Positions 22,418-33,600 of a stretch of DNA of 64,000 bases are shown here, piece after piece. The notes under the pieces were generated by a model. It saw nothing but the letters and a program-made list of their open reading frames with translations, was not told the DNA's origin and ran no database searches. The position numbers were made by a program, and so were the translations under genes. The stretch is from Anisus vortex (Eukaryota > Mollusca > Gastropoda > Planorbidae), in assembly GCA_949126835.1 (NCBI GenBank), contig OX421497.1, positions 13,301,132 to 13,365,131 on the forward strand. Reading direction: 5' to 3'. Every line of letters starts with the position of its first letter. The stretch's first letter is position 1.

Positions 22418-22575
22418 ATGGGACGTCCATTAATTAAGTCAACGTTTTTTTGGCAAATTTCAACCCCACCCCTCCATTTATGTAAACAATTTTCAAAGTT
22501 CCACTGACCCCCCCCCCTCCTCCCCCCCCCCCCCCCAGTGACTCGATGAGTACCGTCCCTTTACACGTAACATAA
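22418..22575. repeat. Dispersed repeat, gggacgtccattaatt type, with poly-C
   Basis: The start (atgggacgtccattaattaagtcaa) is an inverted match to ttgacgtaattaatggacgtc at 56671-56692. Near 22508-22536 there are long C runs. It is probably a fragment of a DNA element present twice in the window. Confidence 0.5.
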
Positions 22576-22617
22576 TTCTAAATGCAAGTATTTCAGTTAT
22601 GATTTATGGACATAGAG

Positions 22618-22822
22618 CAGGGCTGTGCAACAGTTTTCGTTGTTGGGCTGCAGAAGGAGTTTGAAACAAAATGGGCAACACATTCTTAAAATGTATATAC
22701 ATAAGTAATACAATGAAATAAAAAAAATAAACAAAAATTCAGTTACAAGTTCTGTGAGGGTCTTATTAAAATGGCTTGGCAGGCCACGCTGTGGCCCACG
22801 GGCCGCCTGTTGCACACCCATG
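22618..22822. mobile_element. hAT-type MITE, 205 bp, with near-matching 8-bp target duplication
   Basis: The left end cagggctgtgcaacag and the inverted right end catgggtgtgcaacag form a 16-bp terminal inverted repeat with two mismatches. The flanks are acatagag (22610-22617) and acttagag (22823-22830), a 7/8 match. The 74-codon minus frame across it is an artefact. Confidence 0.85.
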
Positions 22823-23116
22823 ACTTAGAGTGTCGGAGGGAGAGCTTCCACATTTCAAGGCAAGCACGCTACGGGACTTAAGCATCCTACTGGCCACACT
22901 ATCAACTCTTCATAGAAACCCTGTAAATCAACAATAGCACATGGAGAAAATTTCACGGAATGTTCATGTAAGTAGAGAAATAGATAAAACACAAGCTTCT
23001 TTAAAAACAGAACATTCATTTAACAAAACATATACATTAAATTGTACGTAATATTAGGTGCAACCTATACTAAGATTGTCACAATAAAGTTTGAGGGCTT
23101 ATTTATGTGACAAGTA

Positions 23117-23266
23117 GATTCGGATGGGGAGACACCATCAAGGTGACGAAGTGGATTCGGATGGGGAGACACCATCTGGGTGACGAAGTGGATTCGGATG
23201 GGGAGACACCATCAGGGTGACGAAGTGGATTCGGATGGGGAGACACCATCTGGGTGACGATGGGTA
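23117..23266. repeat. Tandem repeat, 37-bp unit, 4 copies
   Basis: The unit starts gattcggatggggagaca and continues ccatctgggtgacgaagtg. Copies alternate at one site (caagg, ctggg, caggg, ctggg). Confidence 0.93.
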
Positions 23267-24018
23267 TTGGCGTTCTCAGATTTCTGTTTTAACGTCAAAC
23301 CATAATATCTTTTAGAGCTCGTTGGCTCGTTGAGTTTAGCTAATCTTCACTGATGAATGGTGCTAGGGCACATATGAATAAGAGTTGCACCAGCAAAGAC
23401 TTGCATTTTGTAAGTCGCCATCACTTACTGTCCAGATAAAGTTGTAGAATCAAATACTATATTTAAAATCTAGCTTACACTAATATTTTTTCAACGCATG
23501 TTGGCGATTAGCATGTTATTTTAGTATATTTCTAGTTGTCACCTTTCCCCCATAAAATAGCAAAAATTCTCGTAAAAAGAAAGTTATTAGCCATACAAGT
23601 TTACTTATCGCGCATATTTGAGATATTAGCATAGGTACTTTAATACTCTATAATTTGTTTGGTTTACAATTTCAGCCGGCATCCAATTCTGCGGCCAGAG
23701 TGGGAGGGGGGGGGAGTGGAAGTGGTCTGGTCAATTTGCTGGTCAATGTGAAGTAAAGGGCGAGATTAATTTAAACTATGTTTGCTTGATAACTGCCCTT
23801 GTTTTATGGATGACGAAACTGAAGAATGTAAAAATTCTCAAGACAAAGGGAGAAAAAAGGGTGTGGGGGGAGGAAGAAGTTTTTTTTAAAGATTTTCAAG
23901 TGGTTGTTTTAGCATGTTTATTTGACATCCAAATAATTCTATTTCAGCGCTTGAATTTCCCATTAAGTGATTTGGCATGTCTCTTCATAAGAGGGAGTAC
24001 GGTTTTTAATCCAAAGGC

Positions 24019-24360
24019 TGAATTACACGAGCTAGTTTACTAGCTGCTAGTCGGCTAGTTAAGTCGCCGGCGAGTTGGCGAGTTTTCTAGTTGACGATCA
24101 CACTAAAGCGTCCCACACGCTCAATTATACACGGGCGAGTTTATTAGCTGCTAGTGGACACACTCATAATTTCTCGCTCAGAAGCCCGCGAGTGGCGAGT
24201 AAAGTTTACCGGCTTTCAACATTTTCCCCAGCTTTTGTCACTAGCAGGGCCAGTAGCTGACTAGCTGCTAGTGATTACATTACACGGTGCTAGTTTACTA
24301 GCAGGGCCAGTAGCTGACTAGCTGCCAGTGATTACATTACACGGTGCTAGTTTACTAGAA
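24019..24360. repeat. CTAG-rich dispersed element with a 66-bp internal duplication
   Basis: Repeated ctagtttactagctgctag and cgagttggcgag motifs begin at ttacacgagctag. A segment with gcagggccagtagctgac and gattacattacacggtgc is present twice in tandem at about 24244-24352. The many overlapping CTAG and gctagt motifs suggest a transposon terminal region. I could not assign the family. Confidence 0.55.
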
Positions 24361-24639
24361 AGACAGTAAACTACGAAATACCTAGCGTTTTTTTTTAAAA
24401 AAGCATTTCGTATTTCACTTTTAACAGTTGATGTAATATTTATTAATTCAAGGGTTCATTGCTTTTGTACCTGAGGATGACGTCACGACTGCACATGCTT
24501 TTGAACTATTTGCAGATGACATATTATAAGAAGTACACGAGTGAAAGGCTTAGAGCTTGTCATATTTAGAACATTAGTGGACGTCGACGCGCTGGAAGAT
24601 GTGAATAACATGTGTGTAAACATAATATGTGTTAATCTG

Positions 24640-24840
24640 TCGCTGTGATAATCTGTCGGCTGGCGAATCTTGGTGCAGGTTAGGACTTTTACCCGGGTCT
24701 GAAGGGTGTCACCGAGTCTACTCAGCTCTGATGGGTACCTGACCTTAGTTGGGGTAAAGTAAAGGCGGCTTTGCATAGTGCTGGCCACACAATCACAGAG
24801 TATGCCGTTACCACAGAAACTGGTGAACGTTTGAACAAGA
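24640..24840 (+). mobile_element. SINE, family 1, core and tail
   Basis: It contains the family core cagctctgatgggtacctga, then agttggggtaaagtaaaggcgg, gtgctggccacac and tatgccgttaccacagaaac. The tRNA-like head upstream is weak. This core order matches a SINE type common in gastropod genomes as I remember it. Confidence 0.75.
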
Positions 24841-25329
24841 ACGGGTCCCCGGTATCCGCCCTGAGGTTATAGTCAAGTCTGGTCTGTTAAATATAAATAA
24901 CAGTATAAATGACTTACAATTTATAACTTTGAAATAATCAAACTGTGAAAAGTATTTAGAAAAATATACAAATATTATGTGACTAAAAAATGTTTATGTA
25001 TATTTTTAAACATTACATTAACTACCTAATTTGTATGATTACTACGTATCTCTAATTATAAACGATATTAGTTCCTGTGCTAGAAATTTCAAATTATAAT
25101 TAATATTTTCAGATGTCATCTGGACTACCACAAAATAATGTTGAGAGTAAAGACAATATTGTGTTTGATAAACTTGCAAATGAAAAGGATGATAATTACA
25201 AGCACGTTAATTTTTACCAAATGTAAATTGCTTTATCAATTATCTCTATAAATCTCCTTTGCTTTTGGCATTGGTTTTTTTACGGAGTTAAATTAATTGT
25301 CCTATAAAAATAAGTTTAAAAAAGTATAA

Positions 25330-25420
25330 AAGTATAATAGAGCAGGCTGACTTTTAGGCTGTTGGCACGCTGAATGACTTAGAAAGGCTAGTTTTGGCAC
25401 AAGTTTGCCGACCCTTGCAA
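25330..25420. mobile_element. Fragment of the 63.6-kb-type hAT MITE
   Basis: The stretch aggctgttggcacgctgaat followed by gtttgccgacccttg matches the right part of the MITE at 63587-63791 (ggatgttggcacgcc, ggttgccgacctctg). The left part is missing. Confidence 0.6.
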
Positions 25421-25429
25421 TACTTTTAA

Positions 25430-25885
25430 AGAGCCAGCTGTTCTCCAGGCCCTCTCTGACCACGCAGCTTAGCTGATACAGCAAGGGACCTTCTGCGTCG
25501 CAGGAGTTGCCAGAGAGATAGCATGTTCGCTATAAAACTGCCTAAGGGACCCCATCTCCTGTTTTTCAGATATTGTTTACTCACTTAGCCTCTCCATTGA
25601 CAGGTATAGCCGCGAGACAGCGGAGGTTTGAGATCTGAGTTTCCCTCTCCTAGATGAGCTACCTATCAAGATTTACCAGGTCCATCTGCCAGAAGCTACT
25701 GGTTTTAAGGCGCCATTGGCCCGCCTTCACCACTTCTCCTGTTAGTTGAAACATGATCCGCCAGACTTGGTCACAAGTCATTTGAGAAGACCAGTAGTTG
25801 GACTTTGGTTAGCAGAGGCTATTTGAGACGCAAACCATGAGGATTTTTTGAGAGGAGTGGGTGCTTATTTCCAGAGAGATAAAAC
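25430..25885. other. Moderately G+C-rich block, likely dispersed repeat
   Basis: About 450 bp are clearly richer in G+C than the flanks, with no open frame or RNA fold I recognise. On the minus strand it reads ggtagctcatctaggagagg and further phrases that look like the untranslated start of a retroelement. The identity is unknown. Confidence 0.4.
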
Positions 25886-26029
25886 AAACAATCTTAATTT
25901 TTACTATACAAATATCAAACACAACTTTTATTTCATTTTGTATGAAACGGTAATTTCTTCAAATTTTTCTCTCGTCAAAAAAGTATTTCGTAGATACATG
26001 TCTCCTTAATCTCTGTTTCACTGGACAAA

Positions 26030-26600
26030 TAGAAAGATTATAAAATATAGATACATAGATATACACATTGCTAGATACATAGATACAAAGATGTATATAT
26101 ATATAGATAGGTAAACGATAGATGGGGCGAGAGAGTGAGGCTGACGACCTGCGCAACTTTCCCTCACTTTAATCAAAATCGTCAACTATCTGCTTTATCT
26201 TTACTGGGAGACGTGGTCATCCTCGGAAATGAGGGACGAACAACTACAAATAGATAAATAAATAGTTAAATAGATGCATAGATAGCTACATGTTTCGATA
26301 GATACATTTCTGGTGGATAGATAAAAAGATGAAGACATCGATATATACATTTATTGTAAGATACATTGACTGATAGATAGCGACATAGATACATAGGCAG
26401 ATAGTGCGATACAAAACTAGATAAATAGATGGATTAACGGAGATAGAAACAGATACTTAGAAAGGCACATAGACGATATTATTATATTGATAGATAGACA
26501 GATAGTTAGATAGATAGATAGATAGACAGATACTTAGATAGATAGTCATATTCTTAGATATATAGAAAGATTAATAGATAAACAGGTAGTTACACAGGTA
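26030..26600. repeat. Degenerate GATA-type simple repeat
   Basis: Imperfect runs of atagatacatagata and gatagatagatagaca cover the region. A similar tract resumes at 29413, so the Helitron nest between them sits inside one simple-repeat domain. Confidence 0.85.
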
Positions 26601-26606
26601 GATATA

Positions 26607-26662
26607 TCATCAACATATATAATTACCGTGAGTTTGTTTGTTTGTTTATATTTATATATATA

Positions 26663-26734
<72 letters not shown>
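26607..26734 (+). mobile_element. Helitron copy H2, 5' part (outer element)
   Basis: It starts with TCATCAACATATATAATT, preceded by A, as expected for a Helitron 5' end (A|TC). It continues taccgtgagtttgtttg and enters an AT microsatellite, where copy H1 is inserted. The remainder of H2 resumes at 28691. Confidence 0.75.
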
Positions 26735-26735
<1 letters not shown>

Positions 26736-28690
26736 TAGTGGTTATGCCCGTCAAAATGACGGAGAAACGAATGACTACAATGTGTTTTGTTAAGAAATAA
26801 AGAAAAGAGACTATATTACAATAAAGACAATGAACGTTTCTTTTCGGTATTTAGTATTTGTTCTTTTCAATTGTTTCTGGTCGCCCTGACCCTGGCATAT
26901 ATGCATAATAATTGTTACTGTCAAGCTTCTGGTATTAAAACGTAGCAAGCAGTTGTGTTGACTTGTCTTGTTATTAATAATAGCCTATTAAATTAACAAT
27001 AATATACTATCTAAAAGAAAAAAACAACAATACCAAACAATAAAAAGGTAAATAATAAAAAAAAGCGTAGAAAAATATATTTCAATACCATAAAAACTAA
27101 AGTGAGAACGATTTTTTTCGGTATTTAATTTTTGTTCTTGCTTATTGTATTAATAAAACAGTGTTGAAAATGTTTCTTTCGGTATTTAGTTTTTGTTATT
27201 TTTAATTGTTTCTGGTCGACCTGACCCTGGCATATGCATAATAATTGTGGCCTCAAGGACTGGCGTAGTGTGTAAACCGCCGATACATTCCCATTAAGAA
27301 TACACTGGCGGGCGAACGCACGGGGCACAGCCCCCGCAGCGGGTCCGAGGTCCATTACACTGCCGAGAGGCCACTGGTCTCGGTGGGGAGGAAGCAATGG
27401 ACGCTGCAATCCCGTCTCAAGAACCACCCGGTGCCTGGATGCATGTACCTATAGTAGGCCTTTAGGATTTATGCTACCGGGTGACAGGGCAGCTATACTG
27501 GCGAGCCACCTCGATAATGATCCTTTGGAGAACCGCAGTGAACGATCGCTGGGCTGTGGAAACCTTCCCCGTTACACGGCACGCCACGCTTTCGGCGTGT
27601 CGTTGGGTGGCTGGAGTCTGGACAGAGATTGCTCAATCCTAAGCGTTACGCCCTGGACACAAGAGCCGAAAGAGACTTAAGAGACTTTTAAATTCGATAT
27701 TAAAATGTAGCGAACAGTTGTGTTGACTTGCCGTGTTATTAATAATATTAAATTAACAATAATATAAGAAGAAGAAGAAGAAGAATGGACATTTCTATAG
27801 CTCTGCTATCCATGCTATTAAATTAGCATGCTCATATACTATCTAAAAGAAAAAAATATATAAATACAAATCAATAAAAAAGGTAAATAATTTAAACAAA
27901 ATTAGAAAATAATATTTCAAGGCAATAAAAACTAAATTGAGAAAGATTTTTTCTGCATTTAATTTTTGTTCTTGCATATTGTATCAATAAAACAGTACTG
28001 AGAATGTTTCTTTCGGTATTTAGTTTTTATTTTATATTGTTGCTGTCAAGCTTAGGGTACACGGTATTAGAAAGTAATCATTTATAGGCCTTTTTATCAT
28101 TCGTATCATTTAATTTATAGAGTGTATACAGTCGCCTATTAAAGGATATTCGCAATAGTGACGTAAATCCATTAAATAATTAAAACATTTGGTTACTTTT
28201 TACTTAAAAGGATAATGCAAACATCAATAATGAAAAAATAAATAATTTGATAGACATTACGTCATACGCTAGTATTTTTTAAAGTAAACAATTGAAACTC
28301 TCCAAGCCAAATTGCGGTGCGTAACTTATAAAAAAAGGTCTCGCCACATTAAAAAAAACAACAGCATAATTGGGGAAACCCGAAAAGACCCTCGCGTTCA
28401 ACATACAAAATATCGTGTTCAACATAGTAATGAACGGAAATGGCCATTTGCTATGTACGGTTATATTTAATTTGCATGGCTGGATCTAACATTTTGAATG
28501 TTTTAAATTAACACATTCATAATTATAAGTCATAAAATAAAATTATCTTTTGGAGTACGTTTCCGATTTATACATTTAATTTTTGTCCCGATTAGTCAAA
28601 CGGCTTAGGTGCCTATAGCGAACAAACATATATATATATATATATATATAAAGAAACAAACAAACTCACGGCAATTATATATGTTGATGA
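26735..28690 (-). mobile_element. Helitron copy H1, 1956 bp, nested inside H2
   Basis: On the minus strand it begins TCATCAACATATATAATT at 28690 and ends at 26735 with the hairpin CCGTCATTTTGACGG, then GCATAACCACTAG followed by a host T. These are the expected Helitron signatures: 5' TC, a 3' hairpin about 10 bp before CTRR, and insertion between A and T without target duplication. No Rep/helicase is encoded, so it is nonautonomous. It is longer than its relatives through an internal duplication and a G+C-rich insert. Confidence 0.8.
27250..27695. other. G+C-rich insert within Helitron H1
   Basis: About 445 bp, markedly richer in G+C than the Helitron, separate two copies of the Helitron 3' region. 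The sequence includes gcggtttacacactacgcc on the minus strand and ccgggtgacagggcagc on the plus strand. Short open frames (27125-27427 minus, 27471-27680 plus) have no domain I recognise. A (GAA)n run follows at 27767-27784. It could be captured host DNA or a retroelement 5' piece. Confidence 0.5.
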
Positions 28691-29412
28691 TATATATATA
28701 TATACATGTTAGTTTGCTATAGGCTCCTCAGCCGACAAAAGTTAAATGTATAAATTAGAAACGTCCTCCAAAGGATAATTTTATTTTATGACATATATTC
28801 ATGAAAGTGTTGATGAAAAAAATTCAAAATGTTTTATCTAACTATGCAAATAAATATAACCGTACAAATCAAATGGCCATTTTCGTTCATTTACTATGTT
28901 GAACGCAAGATTCACTATGTTGAACGCGAGGGTCTTGTCGGATTTTCCCAATTCTGCTGTTGTATTTTTAATGTGGCGAGACCTTTTTTCAAAAGTTACG
29001 CACCGCAATTTGGCTTGGAGAGTTTGAATGGTGTAGGCTACTTAAAAAACAACAACTAGCGTATGACGTAATGTCTATCAAATCATTTCTTTTTTCATTA
29101 TAGATGTTTGTATTATCTTTTAAGTAAAAGTAACCACATGTTTCAATTATTTAATGGATGCACGTCACTATTGATAGCATTCTTTAATAGGCGACTTTCT
29201 ACACTCTATAAATTAAATTATACTAATTATAAAGGACAAGTGACAAGTTATAAATGATTACTTTTAAATAGCAGAAGCCGGACAGCAACAATTTTTATGC
29301 GTGTGCCAGGGCGACCGGACACAATATAAAAAAACTAAATACCGAAATAAACATTCTCAAAACACATTGTAGTCATTCGTTTCTCCTTCATTTTGACGGG
29401 CATAACCTCTAG
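28691..29412 (+). mobile_element. Helitron copy H2, 3' part
   Basis: It resumes the AT tract, then aligns along its length with the minus strand of H1, for example aatgtggcgagacc and gcgtatgacgtaatgtctatc. It ends with ttcattttgacgggcataac then CTCTAG|T at 29412. With the 5' part it makes an element of about 850 bp, interrupted by H1. Confidence 0.78.
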
Positions 29413-29815
29413 TAGATACATAATAGACATACCTATAGAAAAAAAGATAGATAAATATACATAGACAAAATGTAGAAATAAAAAAATTAATTAGATATAA
29501 AGATAGGAAGATGGATTGATATATGTATAGAATGATTGTAAAATATCAGATAAATAGACGGACAAATTAAGAGAATTCGATACATTGAAAGATATAATGA
29601 TAGATAGATAGAATATAATTAGGTAGATTGATGGACATAAGAATAAATAGACGGACAGATAGTTAATTAGATTTAATGACACTAAGACAGATAGATTGAT
29701 AAATACACAGATTGCTGCACATAGATACTCAGACAGACAGATAGATAGATAAATAGAGTTATTGATTGATGGATGGATGGATAGATAGACTTATGGATAG
29801 ATAGAAAGACTATGA
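29413..29815. repeat. Degenerate GATA-type simple repeat
   Basis: The composition matches 26030-26600: atagatagat, gacagatagat and ggatggatggatag runs. The minus-strand open frame at 29491-29682 is repeat-driven. Confidence 0.8.
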
Positions 29816-30311
29816 AAAGTCATATTTCATATTTCTTTATGGTTTTTGTTCTTTATAATATGTCTAGAGTACCTGTAATTTTGGAATTATTGAGTTTTAT
29901 ATGATAACATTTTTACTGCGATGCAAATCAATAACTTTGTTTTTCTATATTACCCAGATTGAAATAAACTTAAATAAGACAACAGATGTTGAATGTCAAT
30001 TATATTTGCTAATGAAACAACATAGTGCGTTGTCAATCGTCTTTTTATTAGTGTTTTTTTTTCTGATGTTATTCTGTTTGTTTTCGATAGGTGGAATCAA
30101 ATATATATCTCGTCTATAACGAACAAAGCAATTTGCACATGCTTCAACGAATACTGTAACCTTAATTAGAGTAAATCTACAACAAATATTGCCGATATGA
30201 ATACAATGTAAACAAAAATATACAGTAATCCTACACTTGATGTAACACTCATGCCTCTAATCTGAGATACTTCACATCATCAACTGGACAGTTAAATTAA
30301 AACGTGCATGC

Positions 30312-30319
30312 TATAAAAG
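30312..30319 (+). promoter_or_regulatory. TATA box of the 32.0 kb gene
   Basis: TATAAAAG in the context gctataaaagggg. Transcription would start near 30342 and give a first exon of about 54 nt. The same octamer and spacing occur at the related genes at 42.2 and 35.4 kb. Confidence 0.6.
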
Positions 30320-30341
30320 GGGAACGTAACAAGGGAAAATT

Positions 30342-30395
30342 TCAACACAACATCTGCCCATACAAGTCACACTGAAAACTGAAACATTAACCAAG
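30342..30395 (+). other. Predicted noncoding exon 1 of the 32.0 kb gene
   Basis: It ends at the donor ttaaccaag|gtaaaa (30395/30396). There is no ATG-initiated frame joined to exon 2. The 5' edge is inferred from the TATA box. Confidence 0.5.
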
Positions 30396-30589
30396 GTAAA
30401 ATAAATATATATGTTGTTTTTTTTTCTACATTGTTAATCTTATCGTTGTAATTTTTGTTTTATCGTTAAAGCAAATTTTAACTTATTTTAATATATATGT
30501 AAAAGTAACCTATCAAAGCAACGATACATATTTATATTATTTCGTACGTATGTGAATATATTTTTCTTCTCTTTTTTAACAGTCTCATC

Positions 30590-30765
30590 AATCTCTCACC
30601 CACTTACTCTGTCTATATCTTTCTATCCATATATATATATATATATATGTCTCTCTCTGTACCTCTCTCTCACCCTCCCTCACCCCTCTCTCTCTCTCTA
30701 CAGAAATATATATTTATACTATCTATCTTTGTCTGTAACTTTCTCTCTCTCTGTATATATATATA
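30590..30765. repeat. Pyrimidine-rich CT tract with (AT)n
   Basis: Runs of ctctctctc and cacccctctctctctctc are mixed with atatat. It lies in the intron of the 32.0 kb gene. Confidence 0.8.
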
Positions 30766-30888
30766 AGGTATATATATATTTATATATATGTATATTGTAT
30801 GTTCTATTTGTTCACTTTACATTTCACTGTCTGTCTATTTATACATATTTCTATTCATCTATTCCTGTATTTTTTTGTGTCTGGCTGA

Positions 30889-31512
30889 GTATCTATATCT
30901 ATATGAGTATCTATATCTATATGAGTATCTATATCTCTATGAATATCTATATCTATATAAGTATCTATATCTATATGAGTATCTATATTTATATAAGTAT
31001 CTATATCTATATGAGTATCTATATCTATATGAGTATCTATATCTATATGAGTATCTATATCTATATGAGTATCTATATCTATATGAGTATCTATATCTAT
31101 ATGAGTATCTATATCTATATGAGCATCTATATCTATATGAGTATCTATATCTATATGAGTATCTATATCTATATGAGTATCTATATCTATATGAGTATCT
31201 ATATCTATATGAGTATCTATATCTATATGAGTATCTATATCTATATGAGTATCTATATCTCTATGAGTAGCTATATCTATATGTGAATATCTATATCTCT
31301 ATGAGTAGCTATATCTAAATGAGTATCTATATCTCTATGAGTATCTATATCTATATGAGTATCTATATCTATATGTGAATATATATATCTCTATGAGTAT
31401 CTATATCTATATGAGTATCTATATCTATATGTGAATATCTATATCTCTATGAGTAGCTATATCTCTATGAGTATCTATATGAGTATCTATATCTATATGA
31501 GTATCTATAAAC
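30889..31512. repeat. Minisatellite, 18-bp unit, about 34 copies
   Basis: The unit is gagtatctatatctatat. From about 30950 to 31265 it is nearly uniform; later copies have atgtgaatatc and tagctatatc variants. It sits in the intron between exon 1 (30395) and the ATG at 32000 of the secreted-protein gene. MSIYIY and YLYLYE frames over it are artefacts. Confidence 0.95.
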
Positions 31513-31999
31513 ATATAATTTTTTTTAGATATCTATTTCTCTCTATGTGCTCAAATCTTCTGACTTGCTCTTTCTATTGTTTGTCTAATTTCGCCTTTTC
31601 TCTGTATCTATACTATAATATATCGCTTTTTCTTCATTAGACAATCTAACTTCCACTCCAAATTATCTTCCATCCCAGTCATCCTCTCTTTATTTCCTTT
31701 CGCTCACTCAAAATTTAATTTTTTAACTTTAAACTTTAAGCTTTCATATATATATATACCGGTCCAAATCTTTAAAGGAACCTTTACATCTGAATCAATA
31801 TAATTCATTTAAATTTAAGTTTTACTGTGTAAATCTACTTTTTTTTCCCCATCAGCTTTATAAATGTATTTTAAAATACTGAAAAATTACAAAATTGTAA
31901 ATATTTTAGAATGACAATTAGTTTTGAATAATATTTCTATGTAAAAAGATTTCGTTTTTGTTCTACTAAAGCGTTGAATCGTTCTCACTCTATCCACAG

Positions 32000-32260
32000 A
32001 TGCGTTACATCATCGTTCTCGTGCTAGTAAACCTAATACTTGGGTCAGTGCTGTCCTTTGCCACGCGCCAAGATGAATCTATTAGTGAAGAGAATGAACT
32101 CTCCAAGAGACTTCTTAATGATTTACCATTGGCTGGTGGTCTTCTTAACACAGCCGGGGGTTTGGTTGGCGGTCTACCATTAGTTGGTGGTCTTCTGGGC
32201 AGAACCGGGGGTTTGCTTGGCGGTCTACCATTAGTTGGCGGTCTTCTTCCTAATCATTAG
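32000..32260 (+). CDS. Secreted LPLVGG-repeat peptide precursor (86 aa)
   Basis: ATG follows the acceptor tatccacag directly. Residues 1-19 form a signal peptide (MRYIIVLVLVNLILGSVLS). Residues 20-37 are an acidic pro-segment ending in the dibasic site KR at 36-37. The presumed mature peptide (38-86) is two and a half copies of a 17-residue repeat starting LPLAGGLLNTAGGLVGG (42-58), then LPLVGGLLGRTGGLLGG (59-75), then LPLVGGLLPNH. It has no cysteine and almost no charge. The leader is homologous to those at 41.3, 47.1 and 58.1 kb. Secretion is strongly implied; the function is unknown, and candidates include a structural mucus or adhesive component or a membrane-active peptide. Confidence 0.85.
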   Translation: MRYIIVLVLVNLILGSVLSFATRQDESISEENELSKRLLNDLPLAGGLLNTAGGLVGGLPLVGGLLGRTGGLLGGLPLVGGLLPNH

Positions 32261-32425
32261 GCAACCTTCCTATAGGGTTATAAAATATTTTAGAAAGATA
32301 TAAGAAAGAAGTAAAAACGATCGCAATTTATGCATTAGTTAGGCCTATACTGAGGGACGACAGAGTTTTTCCTCCTGTTTCTATTTCGGTTTAAATATTA
32401 GATGCTAAATTCTAAAGATCATTGA

Positions 32426-32431
32426 AATAAA
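32426..32431 (+). promoter_or_regulatory. AATAAA polyadenylation signal of the 32.0 kb gene
   Basis: AATAAA lies 166 bp past the stop in gaaataaaataattt. It is the first strong signal downstream. Confidence 0.5.
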
Positions 32432-33161
32432 ATAATTTAAACTCTAAACTTTCATCTTGTGTTTATTTTTATTTATGCATAATATATGTTTATATATTTA
32501 TAATATATGTTGCTTGTTCTACTGATAAGTATTATTAAACATTTAATTTTAAATAAATAAAATTTAAAAACGGAGTCAGCAGTTTGACGTTACTTGGCAG
32601 AGGGGGAAATCTTTGGGAAACCCGATTTCAGACTATAATCCACCATGTAACGGAATTTTCAGCAGTCCGGTAATAGGAATTACTCAAGTGACAAAAGCTC
32701 TTCATACTCACAAGCAATGAGCTACATATATTGTTGATTATAATGTATGAAATATACTTACAATTTCCAAATCAAGAAACACAAATACACCAGCAACGTC
32801 TTGTGGTTTCCAGTGTAAAAATGAATGTTCTAGTAATTGCTTCTTTACATGATGAAATAATAATATCTTCACATTATATTTTAACCAATGATTTTGTTAA
32901 TCATTTTCTTGTAAACATGTATCATATAATATGAAATAAGTTAAATTAAACTTATTACCTAGTATTAGGGCGGTAATATCACAAATAAGATTAATGATCA
33001 CTGATTCCTTCATGCCATGGCTAAAACATCACCTGGGTCGCTCGCATGGCAGTCAGATTCGTTAACCAATTAGCTAGCAAAAACACCTGTCCGAAGTGAA
33101 ATCACAAAAGTATAATATGAAACAATAAGTTACTAGTCTTTAAATTAACTAATATGATTGG

Positions 33162-33216
33162 TTGAAAACACACACAATCTGCTTTATATATATACAGATT
33201 GTGTGTGTGTTTTCAA
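33162..33216. repeat. Perfect-stem inverted repeat, CA/GT type
   Basis: ttgaaaacacacacaatctg and cagattgtgtgtgtgttttcaa flank ctttatatatata. The arms are complementary over 20 bp, the right one with one extra GT. It could form a hairpin. Confidence 0.85.
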
Positions 33217-33251
33217 TGTGTGTGTGCATTCATGTACCCCTTTTCTCTCTG

Positions 33252-33600
33252 ACGACCGTAGGCGTTAGGGCCTTCTCAATATCCGGTCCGAAGGTGTGGA
33301 ATCTACTTCCCATTCAATTCAGGCGAACAAGCTCTATGGTTACTTTGAAAAATAACTTAAAAACTCATTATTTCAATATTTACCTTACATAACATTCAAA
33401 ATGCTTTAGACCCCTATTGTCTTACTTACTTGTTGGGTCAGTTAATGCTACTTTTATTTGATTTGTCTTTTTTAAATCATCAAAGTAGCTTTGTCTCCTA
33501 GCCTTGAGTAACATCCGTGTTCTTAGTTGTATGTTACATGCGCTCTGAGCTTACATTATGTTTGTTGGCAGCGCTATACAAATATTATTATTATTATTAT
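33252..33600 (+). mobile_element. 3' end of an L2/CR1-type LINE
   Basis: The end of the open frame reads VGVRAFSISGPKVWNLLP then a Phe/Arg-containing stretch and LKNNLKTHYF, the characteristic C-terminus of L2/CR1/jockey-like reverse transcriptases. After the stop (33392) comes about 190 bp of 3' UTR ending ggcagcgctatacaaatatt and (ATT)n at 33586-33600, the usual tail of L2-type elements. The element is 5'-truncated, the normal outcome of incomplete target-primed reverse transcription. Confidence 0.82.

Noticed and set aside
26607..29412. One 2.7 kb transposon with terminal inverted repeats
   Set aside because: Both halves are explained by two full Helitron copies in opposite orientation, each with its own TC and CTAG ends.
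30552..31286. 244-codon plus frame rich in MSIYIY
   Set aside because: Driven by the 18-bp intronic minisatellite and CT tract.
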